64,000 nt of DNA. Source: Filimonas sp. (GTDB lineage Bacteria; Bacteroidota; Bacteroidia; Chitinophagales; Chitinophagaceae). Numbering within the stretch: the stretch's first letter is position 1; every line of letters starts with the position of its first letter. A program made the translations under genes and the position numbers. The stretch covers positions 1-64,000 of the forward strand of contig JAFKHH010000023.1 in the NCBI GenBank assembly GCA_017306865.1, read 5' to 3'. The notes under the pieces are model-generated. The model saw nothing but the letters and a program-made list of their open reading frames with translations. It had not been told where the DNA came from and made no database searches. Below are positions 52,335-59,851 of the stretch, piece by piece.

Positions 52335-52440
52335 AAGATAAGTACGAAATACAAAGTACGAAGTACGAGGTGATGAAATACACATAAGTTTGACTTACAT
52401 CAGCGGCTGATACTTCGTACTTCGTAATTTGTACTTGTTT
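52335..52440. repeat. Word-D inverted repeat between divergent recF and pdhA
   Basis: taagtacgaaatacaaagtacgaagtacgag words (52338-52368) face tacttcgtacttcgtaatttgtactt words (52410-52437). The hairpin fills the divergent promoter region, and its left arm touches the recF box. Confidence 0.65.
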
Positions 52441-52493
52441 TTATTGGTGCAAACGTTGTCGTAACCTCATAACCCTCAGGCTGTAAACGTTTC

Positions 52494-52525
52494 TTTGAAC
52501 TTTAAATCACAATCCCCTATATTTG
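52494..52525 (+). promoter_or_regulatory. Complete Bacteroidetes promoter (-33 TTTG, -7 TATATTTG) of pdhA
   Basis: TTTG at 52494-52497 and TATATTTG at 52518-52525 are separated by 20 bases, the spacing expected for the Bacteroidetes housekeeping sigma. The GTG start follows 19 bases later. Confidence 0.75.
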
Positions 52526-52544
52526 CCCCTCAAATTTTAATACC

Positions 52545-53540
52545 GTGGCAACAAAGTTTTCTAAAGAAACTTATCTATACTGGTACGAATTGATGCAGTT
52601 GATTCGCCAGTTCGAACTTAAGGCAGAGGAAATGTACAAAATGGCAGGAAAAATCCGTGGCTTCTTTCACGCTTACATAGGCCAGGAAGCAATTGCCGCC
52701 GGTTGTATGACTGCAACTCGTCCAGAAGATCCATTTATTACCGCTTATCGTGACCACGGCTTAGGTCTTGCAAAAGGCATGAGCCCGAATTCTTGTATGG
52801 CTGAACTATATGGTAAAGCTACAGGTTGTGCGAAAGGAAAGGGTGGTAGTATGCACTTCTTTAGCAAAGAGCATTATTTCTTTGGAGGCCATGGTATCGT
52901 TGGTGCGCAAATAGGCACCGGCGCAGGTTTGGCTTTCGCTGAAAAATATAAAGGTACCGACAACGTAGTGTTGTGTTTCTTTGGTGATGGTGCTGCCCGC
53001 CAGGGTATCCTCCATGAGTCATTTAACCTGGCTATGACATGGAAATTACCTGTGATCTTTATTTGTGAAAATAACCACTATGCAATGGGTACTTCTGTAG
53101 AAAGAACATCCAATGTAGTGGACATTTATAAACTGGCAGACGCTTACGAAATGCCGGGCGACCAGGTAGATGGTATGCAGCCTGAAACTGTACACGAGGC
53201 TATTGCCCGTGCAGTTAAAAGAGCACGTGAAGGTGAAGGCCCTACTTTGCTGGAATTGAAAACTTACCGTTACAAAGGGCACTCTATTTCTGATCCTCAG
53301 AAATACCGTACTAAAGAAGAAGTGGACGAGTATAAAGCAAAAGATCCGATCCAGTTAGTATTAAAAACAATCAAGGACAATAAATACGCGACTGACGAAG
53401 AAATTGCAGCCATTGATGCACGCATCAATGATGTGGTAGAAGAAAGCGTGAAATTTGCTGAAGAAAGCCCTTGGCCGGATGATAGCGAATTACTGAAAGA
53501 TGTTTATCTTGATCAGAATTACCCGTTTATTGTTGACTAA
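52545..53540 (+). CDS. pdhA: Pyruvate dehydrogenase E1 component, alpha subunit
   Basis: 331 residues, GTG start. The thiamine-diphosphate site is clear: GDGAARQGILHESFNLAMTW...ENN (GDG-N motif, about 145-175). Also HAYIGQEAIAAGCM, the DHGLGLAKG loop, GKGGSMHFF and the phosphorylation-loop-like YRYKGHSISDPQKYRTKEE. It decarboxylates pyruvate with a separate beta subunit, which is not adjacent. A branched-chain 2-oxoacid E1 alpha is the alternative, but the sequence pattern and length fit PdhA. The 30-base gap to the TPR gene suggests cotranscription. Confidence 0.9.
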   Translation: MATKFSKETYLYWYELMQLIRQFELKAEEMYKMAGKIRGFFHAYIGQEAIAAGCMTATRPEDPFITAYRDHGLGLAKGMSPNSCMAELYGKATGCAKGKGGSMHFFSKEHYFFGGHGIVGAQIGTGAGLAFAEKYKGTDNVVLCFFGDGAARQGILHESFNLAMTWKLPVIFICENNHYAMGTSVERTSNVVDIYKLADAYEMPGDQVDGMQPETVHEAIARAVKRAREGEGPTLLELKTYRYKGHSISDPQKYRTKEEVDEYKAKDPIQLVLKTIKDNKYATDEEIAAIDARINDVVEESVKFAEESPWPDDSELLKDVYLDQNYPFIVD

Positions 53541-53569
53541 ATTTACAACCCCAATTTCAAAATTGATAT

Positions 53570-54262
53570 ATGTCTGAGAAACAAGTGCAGGCTGTAGAGC
53601 CAAATGTAGCGCTAAACAAGGCGCAAGGTTTTTGGCAAAAGAATCAAAAAGCTATTATCGGTGCTGCTGTAGTAGTTGTAGTAGCAGTAGGTGGCTATTT
53701 CGGATACCAGAATTACATTGTAAAACCGAAAGAAGAAAAAGCTACTGATGCGATCTTCAAAGCACAACAGTACTTCGGTATAGATTCGCTGAACCTTGCA
53801 TTGAACGGCGACGGAGCTAACAAAGGTTTCGTGTACATTGCAAATAACTACAGCGGTACAAAGGTGGGCAACCTTGCAAAATACTATGCAGGTGTGAGCT
53901 ACCTTAAATTGGGTGACTTCAATAACGCTATCAAATACCTGAAAGACTTCAGCACAGATGCTCCGCAGGTACAGATGATGGCTTATGGATGCCTGGGTGA
54001 CGCGTATAGCGAAACAAACAAGGTGTCTGAAGCGATAGACAGCTATAAAAAAGCAGCTTCTACGTTTGAAAAAGACGAAACCAACTCTTCTGAATATTTG
54101 TTCCGCGCGGCTTTATTAGCTGAAACAGCTAACAAAACGCAAGATGCGATCGCTTTGTACAAACAAGTGAAAGAGAAATTTCCGAGAACAGAGAAAGGTT
54201 TCCAGGCTGATAAATACCTTTATCGCCTTAGCGTTGAAAAAAATGACTTTAGTGTAAAATAA
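53570..54262 (+). CDS. Membrane-anchored tetratricopeptide repeat protein (YfgM-like)
   Basis: 230 residues. A single membrane helix at about 29-48 (AIIGAAVVVVVAVGGYFGYQ) follows a short cytoplasmic head, so the TPR part faces the periplasm. Three to four TPR-like helix pairs cover about 85-225: NLAKYYAGVSYLKLGDFNNAIKYL, MMAYGCLGDAYSETNKVSEAIDSYKKA and YLFRAALLAETANKTQDAIALYKQV. The layout resembles YfgM, a SecYEG-linked chaperone partner, but that is only a topology match. Its stop codon overlaps the ribH start (TAATG). Confidence 0.8.
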   Translation: MSEKQVQAVEPNVALNKAQGFWQKNQKAIIGAAVVVVVAVGGYFGYQNYIVKPKEEKATDAIFKAQQYFGIDSLNLALNGDGANKGFVYIANNYSGTKVGNLAKYYAGVSYLKLGDFNNAIKYLKDFSTDAPQVQMMAYGCLGDAYSETNKVSEAIDSYKKAASTFEKDETNSSEYLFRAALLAETANKTQDAIALYKQVKEKFPRTEKGFQADKYLYRLSVEKNDFSVK

Positions 54263-54741
54263 TGGCAACACAAGGAAATACATCATTGCTCAAAGGCATC
54301 CCCAAACTAAAGGATGCCTTTGTAGTTATAGTTAAGACAGAATGGAACGCCGCTATCATCAACAAGCTGGAAGCGGGCGCCAAAAAGATATTGAAAGAGC
54401 TGGGCATTGAGAGCAGAACGCTGGTTGTGCCAGGTGCAGTGGAAATACCATATGCCGTGCGTACCTATGCAGAAAGCAACGAGCGGGAGGCTGATGCCTT
54501 CATTACATTGGGCGTTGTGATCCGGGGAGATACGCCACATTTTGACTATGTATGCAAACTGGTGACAGATGGTGTACTTTCACTGAACCTTACACTGGAT
54601 GCACCTGTTATCTTTGGTGTGCTGACTGTGGAGAATGAGCAGCAGGCAAAAGAGAGAGTGGGTGGCATTCATGGCCATAAAGGCGAAGAAGCAGCGGCAG
54701 CAGCAGCGAAGATGATAAAACTGAAGAGGAGTTTGAAGTAA
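54262..54741 (+). CDS. ribH: 6,7-dimethyl-8-ribityllumazine synthase
   Basis: 159 residues, full length. FVVIVKTEWNAAIINKLEAGA, VPGAVEIPYAVRTYAES, TLGVVIRGDTPHFDYVC (with the catalytic His region) and PVIFGVLTVENEQQAKER are lumazine-synthase signatures. It catalyses the penultimate riboflavin step. The start overlaps the TPR gene stop by one base, indicating translational coupling. No other rib gene is near. Confidence 0.94.
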   Translation: MATQGNTSLLKGIPKLKDAFVVIVKTEWNAAIINKLEAGAKKILKELGIESRTLVVPGAVEIPYAVRTYAESNEREADAFITLGVVIRGDTPHFDYVCKLVTDGVLSLNLTLDAPVIFGVLTVENEQQAKERVGGIHGHKGEEAAAAAAKMIKLKRSLK

Positions 54742-54885
54742 TTTGAAAATATGCAAATGTGCTAATTTGAAAATTGTTTAATGGCTATATGGTTTCATTG
54801 TTGAAACAATTTGACCATTAAACAATTTAGCAATTAGACTTTTTTACATTTTCAAATTTTCAAATTCACAAATTTTCAAATTATT
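54741..54885. repeat. Nested inverted repeats of two vocabularies
   Basis: Outer arms are of word G: atttgaaaatatgcaaatgtgctaatttg (54741-54770) and attttcaaattttcaaattcacaaattttcaaat (54849-54883). Inside lies a word-B hairpin: ttgtttaatggctatatggtttcattg (54774-54800) facing caatttgaccattaaacaa (54807-54825). Confidence 0.7.
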
Positions 54886-54891
54886 TCGATT

Positions 54892-55611
54892 GTGGACGTA
54901 CAATTATTCATACCGTGTTTTATAGACCAGCTATATCCTACCGTAGCCTTTAATATGGTGAAGGTACTGGAGAAGGCGGGCTGTAATGTGAAATATAATA
55001 CGAATCAGACCTGTTGCGGGCAACCTGCTTTCAACGCCGGATTCTGGGGTGAGGCGAAAGATGTTTGCTCCAAGTTTATGAAAGACTTCTCCGGTGCAGA
55101 CTATGTGGTGGCACCAAGTGCAAGCTGTGTGGGTTTTGTACGCAATTACTATTCAAAATTGTTCGATAACTCATCTGTGCATAACGAAGTAAAAGCGTTA
55201 AGCGATCGCACCTATGAGTTTTCGGAGTTTATGGTAAAAGTATTAGGTATCGATAACGTAGGCGCCAGGCTTGATGCAAAAGCAACTTACCACGATAGCT
55301 GTGCAGGCTTGCGTGAGTGTGGCATTAAGGCTGAACCACGTCAACTGCTGGGCAATGTACAGGGGTTAGAGTTGGTAGAGATGAAAGATGTAGAAACCTG
55401 TTGTGGTTTTGGCGGCACATTTGCTGTAAAATTCGAGTCGATCAGCATCGGTATGGCTGATCAGAAAGTAACCAATGCAATTGAAACAGATGCGCAATAC
55501 CTCATTAGTACGGATATGAGCTGCCTGATGCACCTGGACGGTTATATTAAGCACAAGGGAGAAAACATTAAAGTATTGCATTTAGCTGATGTATTGGCAA
55601 ATGGGTGGTAG
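54892..55611 (+). CDS. LutA/YkgE-type (Fe-S)-binding protein with two CCG domains
   Basis: 239 residues, GTG start. Two cysteine-rich CCG domains: CCGQPAFNAGFW with the preceding C near the start (FIPCFIDQLYPTVAFN), and HDSCAGLREC plus CCGFGGTFAVKFE in the C-half. LutA is the Cys-rich subunit of the L-lactate dehydrogenase LutABC; related subunits occur in glycolate oxidases and heterodisulfide reductases. No LutB or LutC gene is adjacent here, so the electron partner is unknown. Confidence 0.85.
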   Translation: MDVQLFIPCFIDQLYPTVAFNMVKVLEKAGCNVKYNTNQTCCGQPAFNAGFWGEAKDVCSKFMKDFSGADYVVAPSASCVGFVRNYYSKLFDNSSVHNEVKALSDRTYEFSEFMVKVLGIDNVGARLDAKATYHDSCAGLRECGIKAEPRQLLGNVQGLELVEMKDVETCCGFGGTFAVKFESISIGMADQKVTNAIETDAQYLISTDMSCLMHLDGYIKHKGENIKVLHLADVLANGW

Positions 55612-55617
55612 CAGAAT

Positions 55618-55727
55618 TGCTGAATTGTTATATGGTTAAATTGTTGGGCTTTTTGTTATAACAATTTATCAATGAAACAATGGAGCAACGACCCGCTAAT
55701 TTCAAATTTTAAATCTCAAATTTCTAA
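55618..55727. repeat. Word-B hairpin followed by word-A phrase
   Basis: gctgaattgttatatggttaaattgttg (55619-55646) faces acaatttatcaatgaaacaatg (55661-55682); then aatttcaaattttaaatctcaaatttc (55699-55724) runs up to the EVE gene. Confidence 0.55.
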
Positions 55728-55732
55728 TTGAT

Positions 55733-56146
55733 ATGGCTCACTGGTTAATCAAATCAGAACCTTTTAAGTATAGCTGGGACCAGTTTGTAAAAGATGGTCA
55801 GACCTTTTGGGATGGTGTGCGCAACTATGCCGCACGCAACAACCTGCGCGCAATGAAAAAAGGTGATGAGGTATTATTCTATCACAGCAATGAAGGGGTA
55901 GAGATAGTAGGTATTGCAAAGGTGGCGAAAGAAGCATACCAGGACCCAACAACGGACGATACCAACTGGGTTGTGGTTGATTTTAAGCCTGTACGCAAGC
56001 TAAAAAATCCTGTAACATTAGTGCAGGTCAAAGAAGAGAAAAGACTCGCCAATATGGCGCTTGTAAAGCTTTCCCGTTTATCTGTACAACCTGTCACCGA
56101 TGAAGAATGGAAAGTGGTGATGGAAATGGCGGGAGAGAAGAAGTAG
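55733..56146 (+). CDS. EVE domain protein
   Basis: 137 residues covering one EVE domain: MAHWLIKSEPFKYSWDQF, TFWDGVRNYAARNNLRAMKKGDEVLFYHSN and GVEIVGIAKVAKEAYQDPT. The PUA-like fold is predicted to bind modified nucleotides (for example 5-methylcytosine derivatives) in RNA or DNA. In free-standing form it is a broadly conserved housekeeping-type protein (YpbH/thymocyte nuclear protein 1 relatives). Nothing around it suggests a defence system. A terminator follows at 56191. Confidence 0.88.
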   Translation: MAHWLIKSEPFKYSWDQFVKDGQTFWDGVRNYAARNNLRAMKKGDEVLFYHSNEGVEIVGIAKVAKEAYQDPTTDDTNWVVVDFKPVRKLKNPVTLVQVKEEKRLANMALVKLSRLSVQPVTDEEWKVVMEMAGEKK

Positions 56147-56190
56147 GTTTATAAAGTAGTATAGAGTTTATAGGGTATATAAAGAGATTT

Positions 56191-56232
56191 AAGAAGGCAT
56201 TGATTGATTTTGCAATCGATGCCTTCTTCTTT
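56191..56232 (+). terminator. Rho-independent terminator of the EVE gene
   Basis: 16-bp arms with a single mismatch (AAGAAGGCATtGATTG / CAATCgATGCCTTCTT) and a 6-base loop, then CTTTATT. The preceding 45 bases are word-H phrases (tataaagtagtatagag). Confidence 0.75.
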
Positions 56233-56253
56233 ATTAAAAGCACGACGTTGCAA

Positions 56254-56314
56254 AATCCTGACAGGTCTTGAAGAGGATTAAAAAAAGAATCAGTCTTGCA
56301 GACCTGTCAGGATT
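56254..56314. repeat. AATCCTGACAGGTC inverted repeat
   Basis: AATCCTGACAGGTC (56254-56267) and GACCTGTCAGGATT (56301-56314) are perfect 14-base complements around 33 bases that contain a second pair of imperfect words. I recall similar motifs in other Bacteroidota genomes, but this cannot be verified here. Confidence 0.65.
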
Positions 56315-56382
56315 ACTCCAGCGGGCTTGTTTTTTAGTCAACTATTTCAATATTGCGATTATAAAAAACTATAAGGTTTTGC

Positions 56383-56922
56383 TTAATTACAAACGAACGT
56401 AGAGTCTTCTTTATTGAAACGAGTACAATAAAAATGATATTCGTTCAAAGAAAGTCTGTTTGTTGAATTGGACTTAGGATCTGGTTTTACTTGACTAAAC
56501 ATAAACCAATTTACATGATCTATTATGCCTGTGCACCCCCCTGCTATATAAATATGCGTTGTGTCGGATGCGTGCCCTAGAAAGATATCTTTTAAATGAA
56601 TGTAATTTTTTGATGCAAGGATATCGAACGCATAAATAGTTATTGATGGTGAAGAGTTAGCAGTAAGTTGTACTAATTCCTCAATACTAGCTTTTCGTTT
56701 TAGCTGGAGGTAGAGTTTATGATATTTATTTTTCGTTTCTGGTATTCCTGCATGGCCAACAGGATATCCCAAATGAATTAGCTTTTCTTTTTGTAAGCTG
56801 GCTACTATTGATTCTATTTCAGGTCTGATCGAAATAGATTTTGTTTGCGCTCGTAGGTTCGAGCATGCTATTACAGAAACAAATAGAACGCTGCAATATG
56901 ATATAAAAAGATACCTTACCAT
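56383..56922 (-). CDS. Hypothetical secreted protein
   Basis: 179 residues from the ATG at 56922; the open frame extends to 57009 but that part overlaps the next gene. Signal peptide YLFISYCSVLFVSVIACSNLRAQ, possibly with a lipobox-like SVIAC. A helical stretch SIEELVQLTANSSPSITIYAFDILASK resembles a single HEAT-like repeat found in other Bacteroidota hypotheticals. Then IYIAGGCTGIIDHVNW and a C-terminal YHFYCTRFNKEDSTFVC, with Cys residues that may pair. Function unknown. Same strand as the alpha/beta hydrolase, 32 bases downstream of it. Confidence 0.6.
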   Translation of the reverse strand: MVRYLFISYCSVLFVSVIACSNLRAQTKSISIRPEIESIVASLQKEKLIHLGYPVGHAGIPETKNKYHKLYLQLKRKASIEELVQLTANSSPSITIYAFDILASKNYIHLKDIFLGHASDTTHIYIAGGCTGIIDHVNWFMFSQVKPDPKSNSTNRLSLNEYHFYCTRFNKEDSTFVCN

Positions 56923-56954
56923 TATAACTTTAGAGTTTAGTAGATACAAAATTA

Positions 56955-57887
56955 TTACTTCTGCTCTAAGAGCCACCCGATTGTTTTCTCGGGGTCTGCG
57001 ATGCTCCATGAATGCGGATGCCTCGTGTTGTCAAACTTGCGATAACCTTTATTTGTGGTTGTAACTAATATTGCTTTGTCATTCCCAAGCCTTTTTAATT
57101 CATTGATCATAGCTGCATGATCCGCAACATTCATATAAGAATAATCATACCCACGATTGGCAAGCCACCACTGAATATCCGGCTCTGCAATAAGCATTAC
57201 GGGTAATTTAACTAATGGTTTGATTGCGCGTTGCGTTGTATCGGAGAAAGAGTAAGGTGAATTGTTGTAATAGTTTTCCAATGCTGTTTCCGGTGTACCG
57301 TGCATTTCTTTCTCTATCCGGTCAATCATATAAGTTACTTCGGGGTTGATCTGATCTGTTTTTGAGAGCCTGACTATTCTTTTGGCTGAAGTGTAAAAAC
57401 GTTCCCAATCAAGTGGTGGGTCAACTGCAAAAAGTGCTGCAGGTTTTACAGGATAATTTTTTTGTATAGCTAATTCTGCATACTTCACTGCGCAAGTACC
57501 GCCAATAGAAAGACCGCCAATATAAAAAGGCTTTCCTTGTATGGCATACTTTGAATAGATCATTTCTACCATTTCTTTTAAGGATGCCTGCGATGCGCTG
57601 TCACTTCCGAAATACAATCTCCCTGTTTTTAATAAAGGAACAATGGTGAGTATGTTCTTTTTTGCTGCATACTGTGGTAAGTCTGTTTGCATCAGCAGAC
57701 CAGACGGCGAGTTGCCAAAGCCATCTAAAAGAAACATACAAGCATCAATAGTACCGCTTTCTGGTTTTACTGCAATATACATATCTGCTGTGCTATCTTT
57801 TGTATTCCGGTACACGGTTTCAATCTTTTGACTGAATGTGGTATAAGAGCAAGCGCAGAGCAATAAGAGAAGTAAATATGTACGCAT
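56955..57887 (-). CDS. Secreted alpha/beta-hydrolase fold protein
   Basis: 310 residues from the ATG at 57887. Signal peptide TYLLLLLLCACSYTTFSQ. Alpha/beta hydrolase features: FLLDGFGNSPSGLLMQ (oxyanion-hole region), nucleophile elbow GGLSIGGTCAV (GxSxG, Ser near 139) and a possible catalytic His in TRHPHSWSI near the C-terminus. The substrate cannot be inferred; an esterase or peptidase-like role in the periplasm is likely. It heads a minus-strand pair with the 179-residue protein. Confidence 0.75.
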   Translation of the reverse strand: MRTYLLLLLLCACSYTTFSQKIETVYRNTKDSTADMYIAVKPESGTIDACMFLLDGFGNSPSGLLMQTDLPQYAAKKNILTIVPLLKTGRLYFGSDSASQASLKEMVEMIYSKYAIQGKPFYIGGLSIGGTCAVKYAELAIQKNYPVKPAALFAVDPPLDWERFYTSAKRIVRLSKTDQINPEVTYMIDRIEKEMHGTPETALENYYNNSPYSFSDTTQRAIKPLVKLPVMLIAEPDIQWWLANRGYDYSYMNVADHAAMINELKRLGNDKAILVTTTNKGYRKFDNTRHPHSWSIADPEKTIGWLLEQK

Positions 57888-58028
57888 GATAACTCTATTA
57901 ATGACTGGAATAATAAAGCAAGAATCAAGTTTTGTTTTGATCAAAGCAGTTTATGTAATTTAAGCAAAACTGTCTTTTCAGGAAAATAATTAACAATATT
58001 AGAGTGAAATGCCAGGCTTTAGTCTGTA

Positions 58029-58484
58029 CTAATTAACAGGCCTCCACTCTTGTGATTGTTTTAATGATAATAACCGGGCATAGACTTTCTTTAATGCTTC
58101 AGGGCCACTTGGTCCGTAATCTGTAATGGTTTTGCTGCTATCATTTTTTAACCTGATTGTTAATGTATATGTAGGAAGATCAGTTCGAGGATTAGTATAT
58201 GTTTCTTGCAGATTCCAAATATTCTGAATTGAAATTAATTGGGATATACTATCCATTTTTTCTTTATTGATGAAGGTCTGTAATTGCGTAGAGTTGGAAA
58301 GCTTGTCTGGAATATATAAAGCTCTTCCATCATTGTAAATTGTTAGAGAAAATGCCAGGCATGTGCCTTCACACTCTCCATTCGATTTTAAATCGATCTG
58401 AATAATATTAAGCGATTCGCGTGCTGGATGGCAGCTTATTGTTATTGGAAGAATGAAAATGAGTAATACAAGTATTTGTTTCAT
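58029..58484 (-). CDS. DUF6438-like lipoprotein
   Basis: 151 residues from the ATG at 58484. Lipoprotein signal ILVLLIFILPITISCHPA (Cys about 17). The mature domain has the DUF6438 pattern IQIDLKSNGECEGTCLAFSLTIYNDGRALYIP, with two cysteines separated by three residues that may form a disulfide. The C-terminal LTIRLKNDSSKTITDYGPSGPEALKKVYARL is also typical. Function unknown; periplasmic or outer-membrane-anchored. 56 bases downstream of the archaemetzincin gene, so possibly cotranscribed. Confidence 0.75.
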   Translation of the reverse strand: MKQILVLLIFILPITISCHPARESLNIIQIDLKSNGECEGTCLAFSLTIYNDGRALYIPDKLSNSTQLQTFINKEKMDSISQLISIQNIWNLQETYTNPRTDLPTYTLTIRLKNDSSKTITDYGPSGPEALKKVYARLLSLKQSQEWRPVN

Positions 58485-58540
58485 AAAAAGTAAATATAGG
58501 CTTTGTGATGTAGATGCCATAAACGGAGAAATGCATAATT

Positions 58541-59188
58541 TTATTCCAGCTTCTTTTTGCAGTCATTACAAAAGTCAGCAGCACCTTCATCAATAGTAGA
58601 CACCTTTTCCTTGCCCGCCTCCATAATGCAATGAAGTGTATTGCAATGTGGCAATCCCATATTATGACCTAACTCATGGATTGCAACACTTTTAATGCGA
58701 TGAAGATAGATTGCCGTATCTGCGTGGCGTAAGCGATAGGTGGATAAGACACAGGATACACCAGGTTGCGCACCATAGCCAAAGATGCCCCAAACAACAT
58801 ATTTATGCGCAGGTTGCTTTACAGTTCCATCTTGTTCTCTCATAGTGGTAAAGATGTCTTTCCCTGTTATGCCCAATACGTTTGTAATACTGTCTGTCTT
58901 ATAGCGGGAGATGAAATGTAAGAGTGAGTCAGCAGAATATCGTTCCCCTTTTTCTTTGTTAAGATAGACTGGCGGAATAGGTTGGGGCGGCAATATATCT
59001 ACTTGGCATTTAAAATAGCTATGCAACTCTTGCTGTAAAAAATTAATAGTATTTGTGTCCGCTTTGCTTAACGGCAGCAATGCAATGTGCAATGCTTTTG
59101 GTTTAGATACTTCCTGCTTAACAGGATGGGAGTTGGTGCATCCTGCAAGTATGAGCAAGCAGGATATGAATAGGATGGAAAAGCGCAT
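58541..59188 (-). CDS. Archaemetzincin-family zinc metalloprotease lipoprotein
   Basis: 215 residues from the ATG at 59188. Signal with lipobox CLLILAGCTNS. Zinc motif HELGHNMGLPH begins near residue 171, followed by the archaemetzincin-specific CNTLHCIME and, 17 residues later, CNDC, which together give HExxHxxGxxHCx4CxM...CxxC with both zinc sites intact. The N-half (ALHIALLPLSKADTNTINFLQQELHSYF) matches the start of the archaemetzincin fold. Archaemetzincins are usually cytosolic; a lipoprotein form is unusual. Proteolytic substrates are unknown. Confidence 0.85.
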   Translation of the reverse strand: MRFSILFISCLLILAGCTNSHPVKQEVSKPKALHIALLPLSKADTNTINFLQQELHSYFKCQVDILPPQPIPPVYLNKEKGERYSADSLLHFISRYKTDSITNVLGITGKDIFTTMREQDGTVKQPAHKYVVWGIFGYGAQPGVSCVLSTYRLRHADTAIYLHRIKSVAIHELGHNMGLPHCNTLHCIMEAGKEKVSTIDEGAADFCNDCKKKLE

Positions 59189-59368
59189 TTGGTTGGGTTT
59201 AGCGATCGTATTTATAACACAGAACGAAGAAAAGTAACCCATACAAGCAACAACTTTTCTTTTTGAATTCTTTAACCAAAATGCCGGTTACTTTTCCGGA
59301 GACAATGCTATTAATGTTTGCAGGCCTGCTTTAGAAACCCGATACGTTACTATTTTAAAAACACAAGT

Positions 59369-59785
59369 ATGAAACCTAAAACCATTGTTGCTATTGCGAT
59401 AGCTGCCGCTACTACTATGCTTTTTATTTCCTGCTCCTGGTTTACCGCTAAAGAAAAAAAGAGCTCGCCGTATGAGAAGATTGCCGGAACCTGGCATTAC
59501 GAAATAGATACATCTAATGATGTAGCAATGATTGCACTGCTTGCTTTTATTAAAAAAGATCCACTCAAATATTCCTTCCAGTTTACCAAAGACAGCTTGT
59601 TTTATATATGGAATAACAAGCAAAAAGAAGATAGCGGCAGGTATGAGATAGATACAATTGCATCTGCTCTTTACTTAAAGAATGTGCAGGGTACGGATAC
59701 TTTTCATGTCAAACAACTTTCTGATAGTGCATTTATATTATCTGTTCACAACGCGGACTCAACCCATATCAAATTAACCCGTTAG
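59369..59785 (+). CDS. Hypothetical lipoprotein (lipocalin-like domain possible)
   Basis: 138 residues from the ATG at 59369. Signal with lipobox ATTMLFISCSWF. The mature domain starts YEKIAGTWHYEID and continues with alternating strands (YSFQFTKDSLFYIWNNKQKEDSGRYEID; ALYLKNVQGTDTFHVKQLSDSAFILSV), resembling lipocalin-like DUF4923/DUF5004-type barrels. Function unknown. It sits 66 bases before the VWA gene on the same strand. Confidence 0.6.
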   Translation: MKPKTIVAIAIAAATTMLFISCSWFTAKEKKSSPYEKIAGTWHYEIDTSNDVAMIALLAFIKKDPLKYSFQFTKDSLFYIWNNKQKEDSGRYEIDTIASALYLKNVQGTDTFHVKQLSDSAFILSVHNADSTHIKLTR

Positions 59786-59851
59786 ACAAACGCCATCTTT
59801 TCGATTGCCTGCTATATGAAACATTTGTTCACACGTTAATCAACTCAATTT

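Noticed and set aside
55733-56146. The EVE gene as part of a defence island
   Set aside because: Neighbours are housekeeping genes (ribH, a LutA-like protein) and no restriction, McrB or toxin genes are present.
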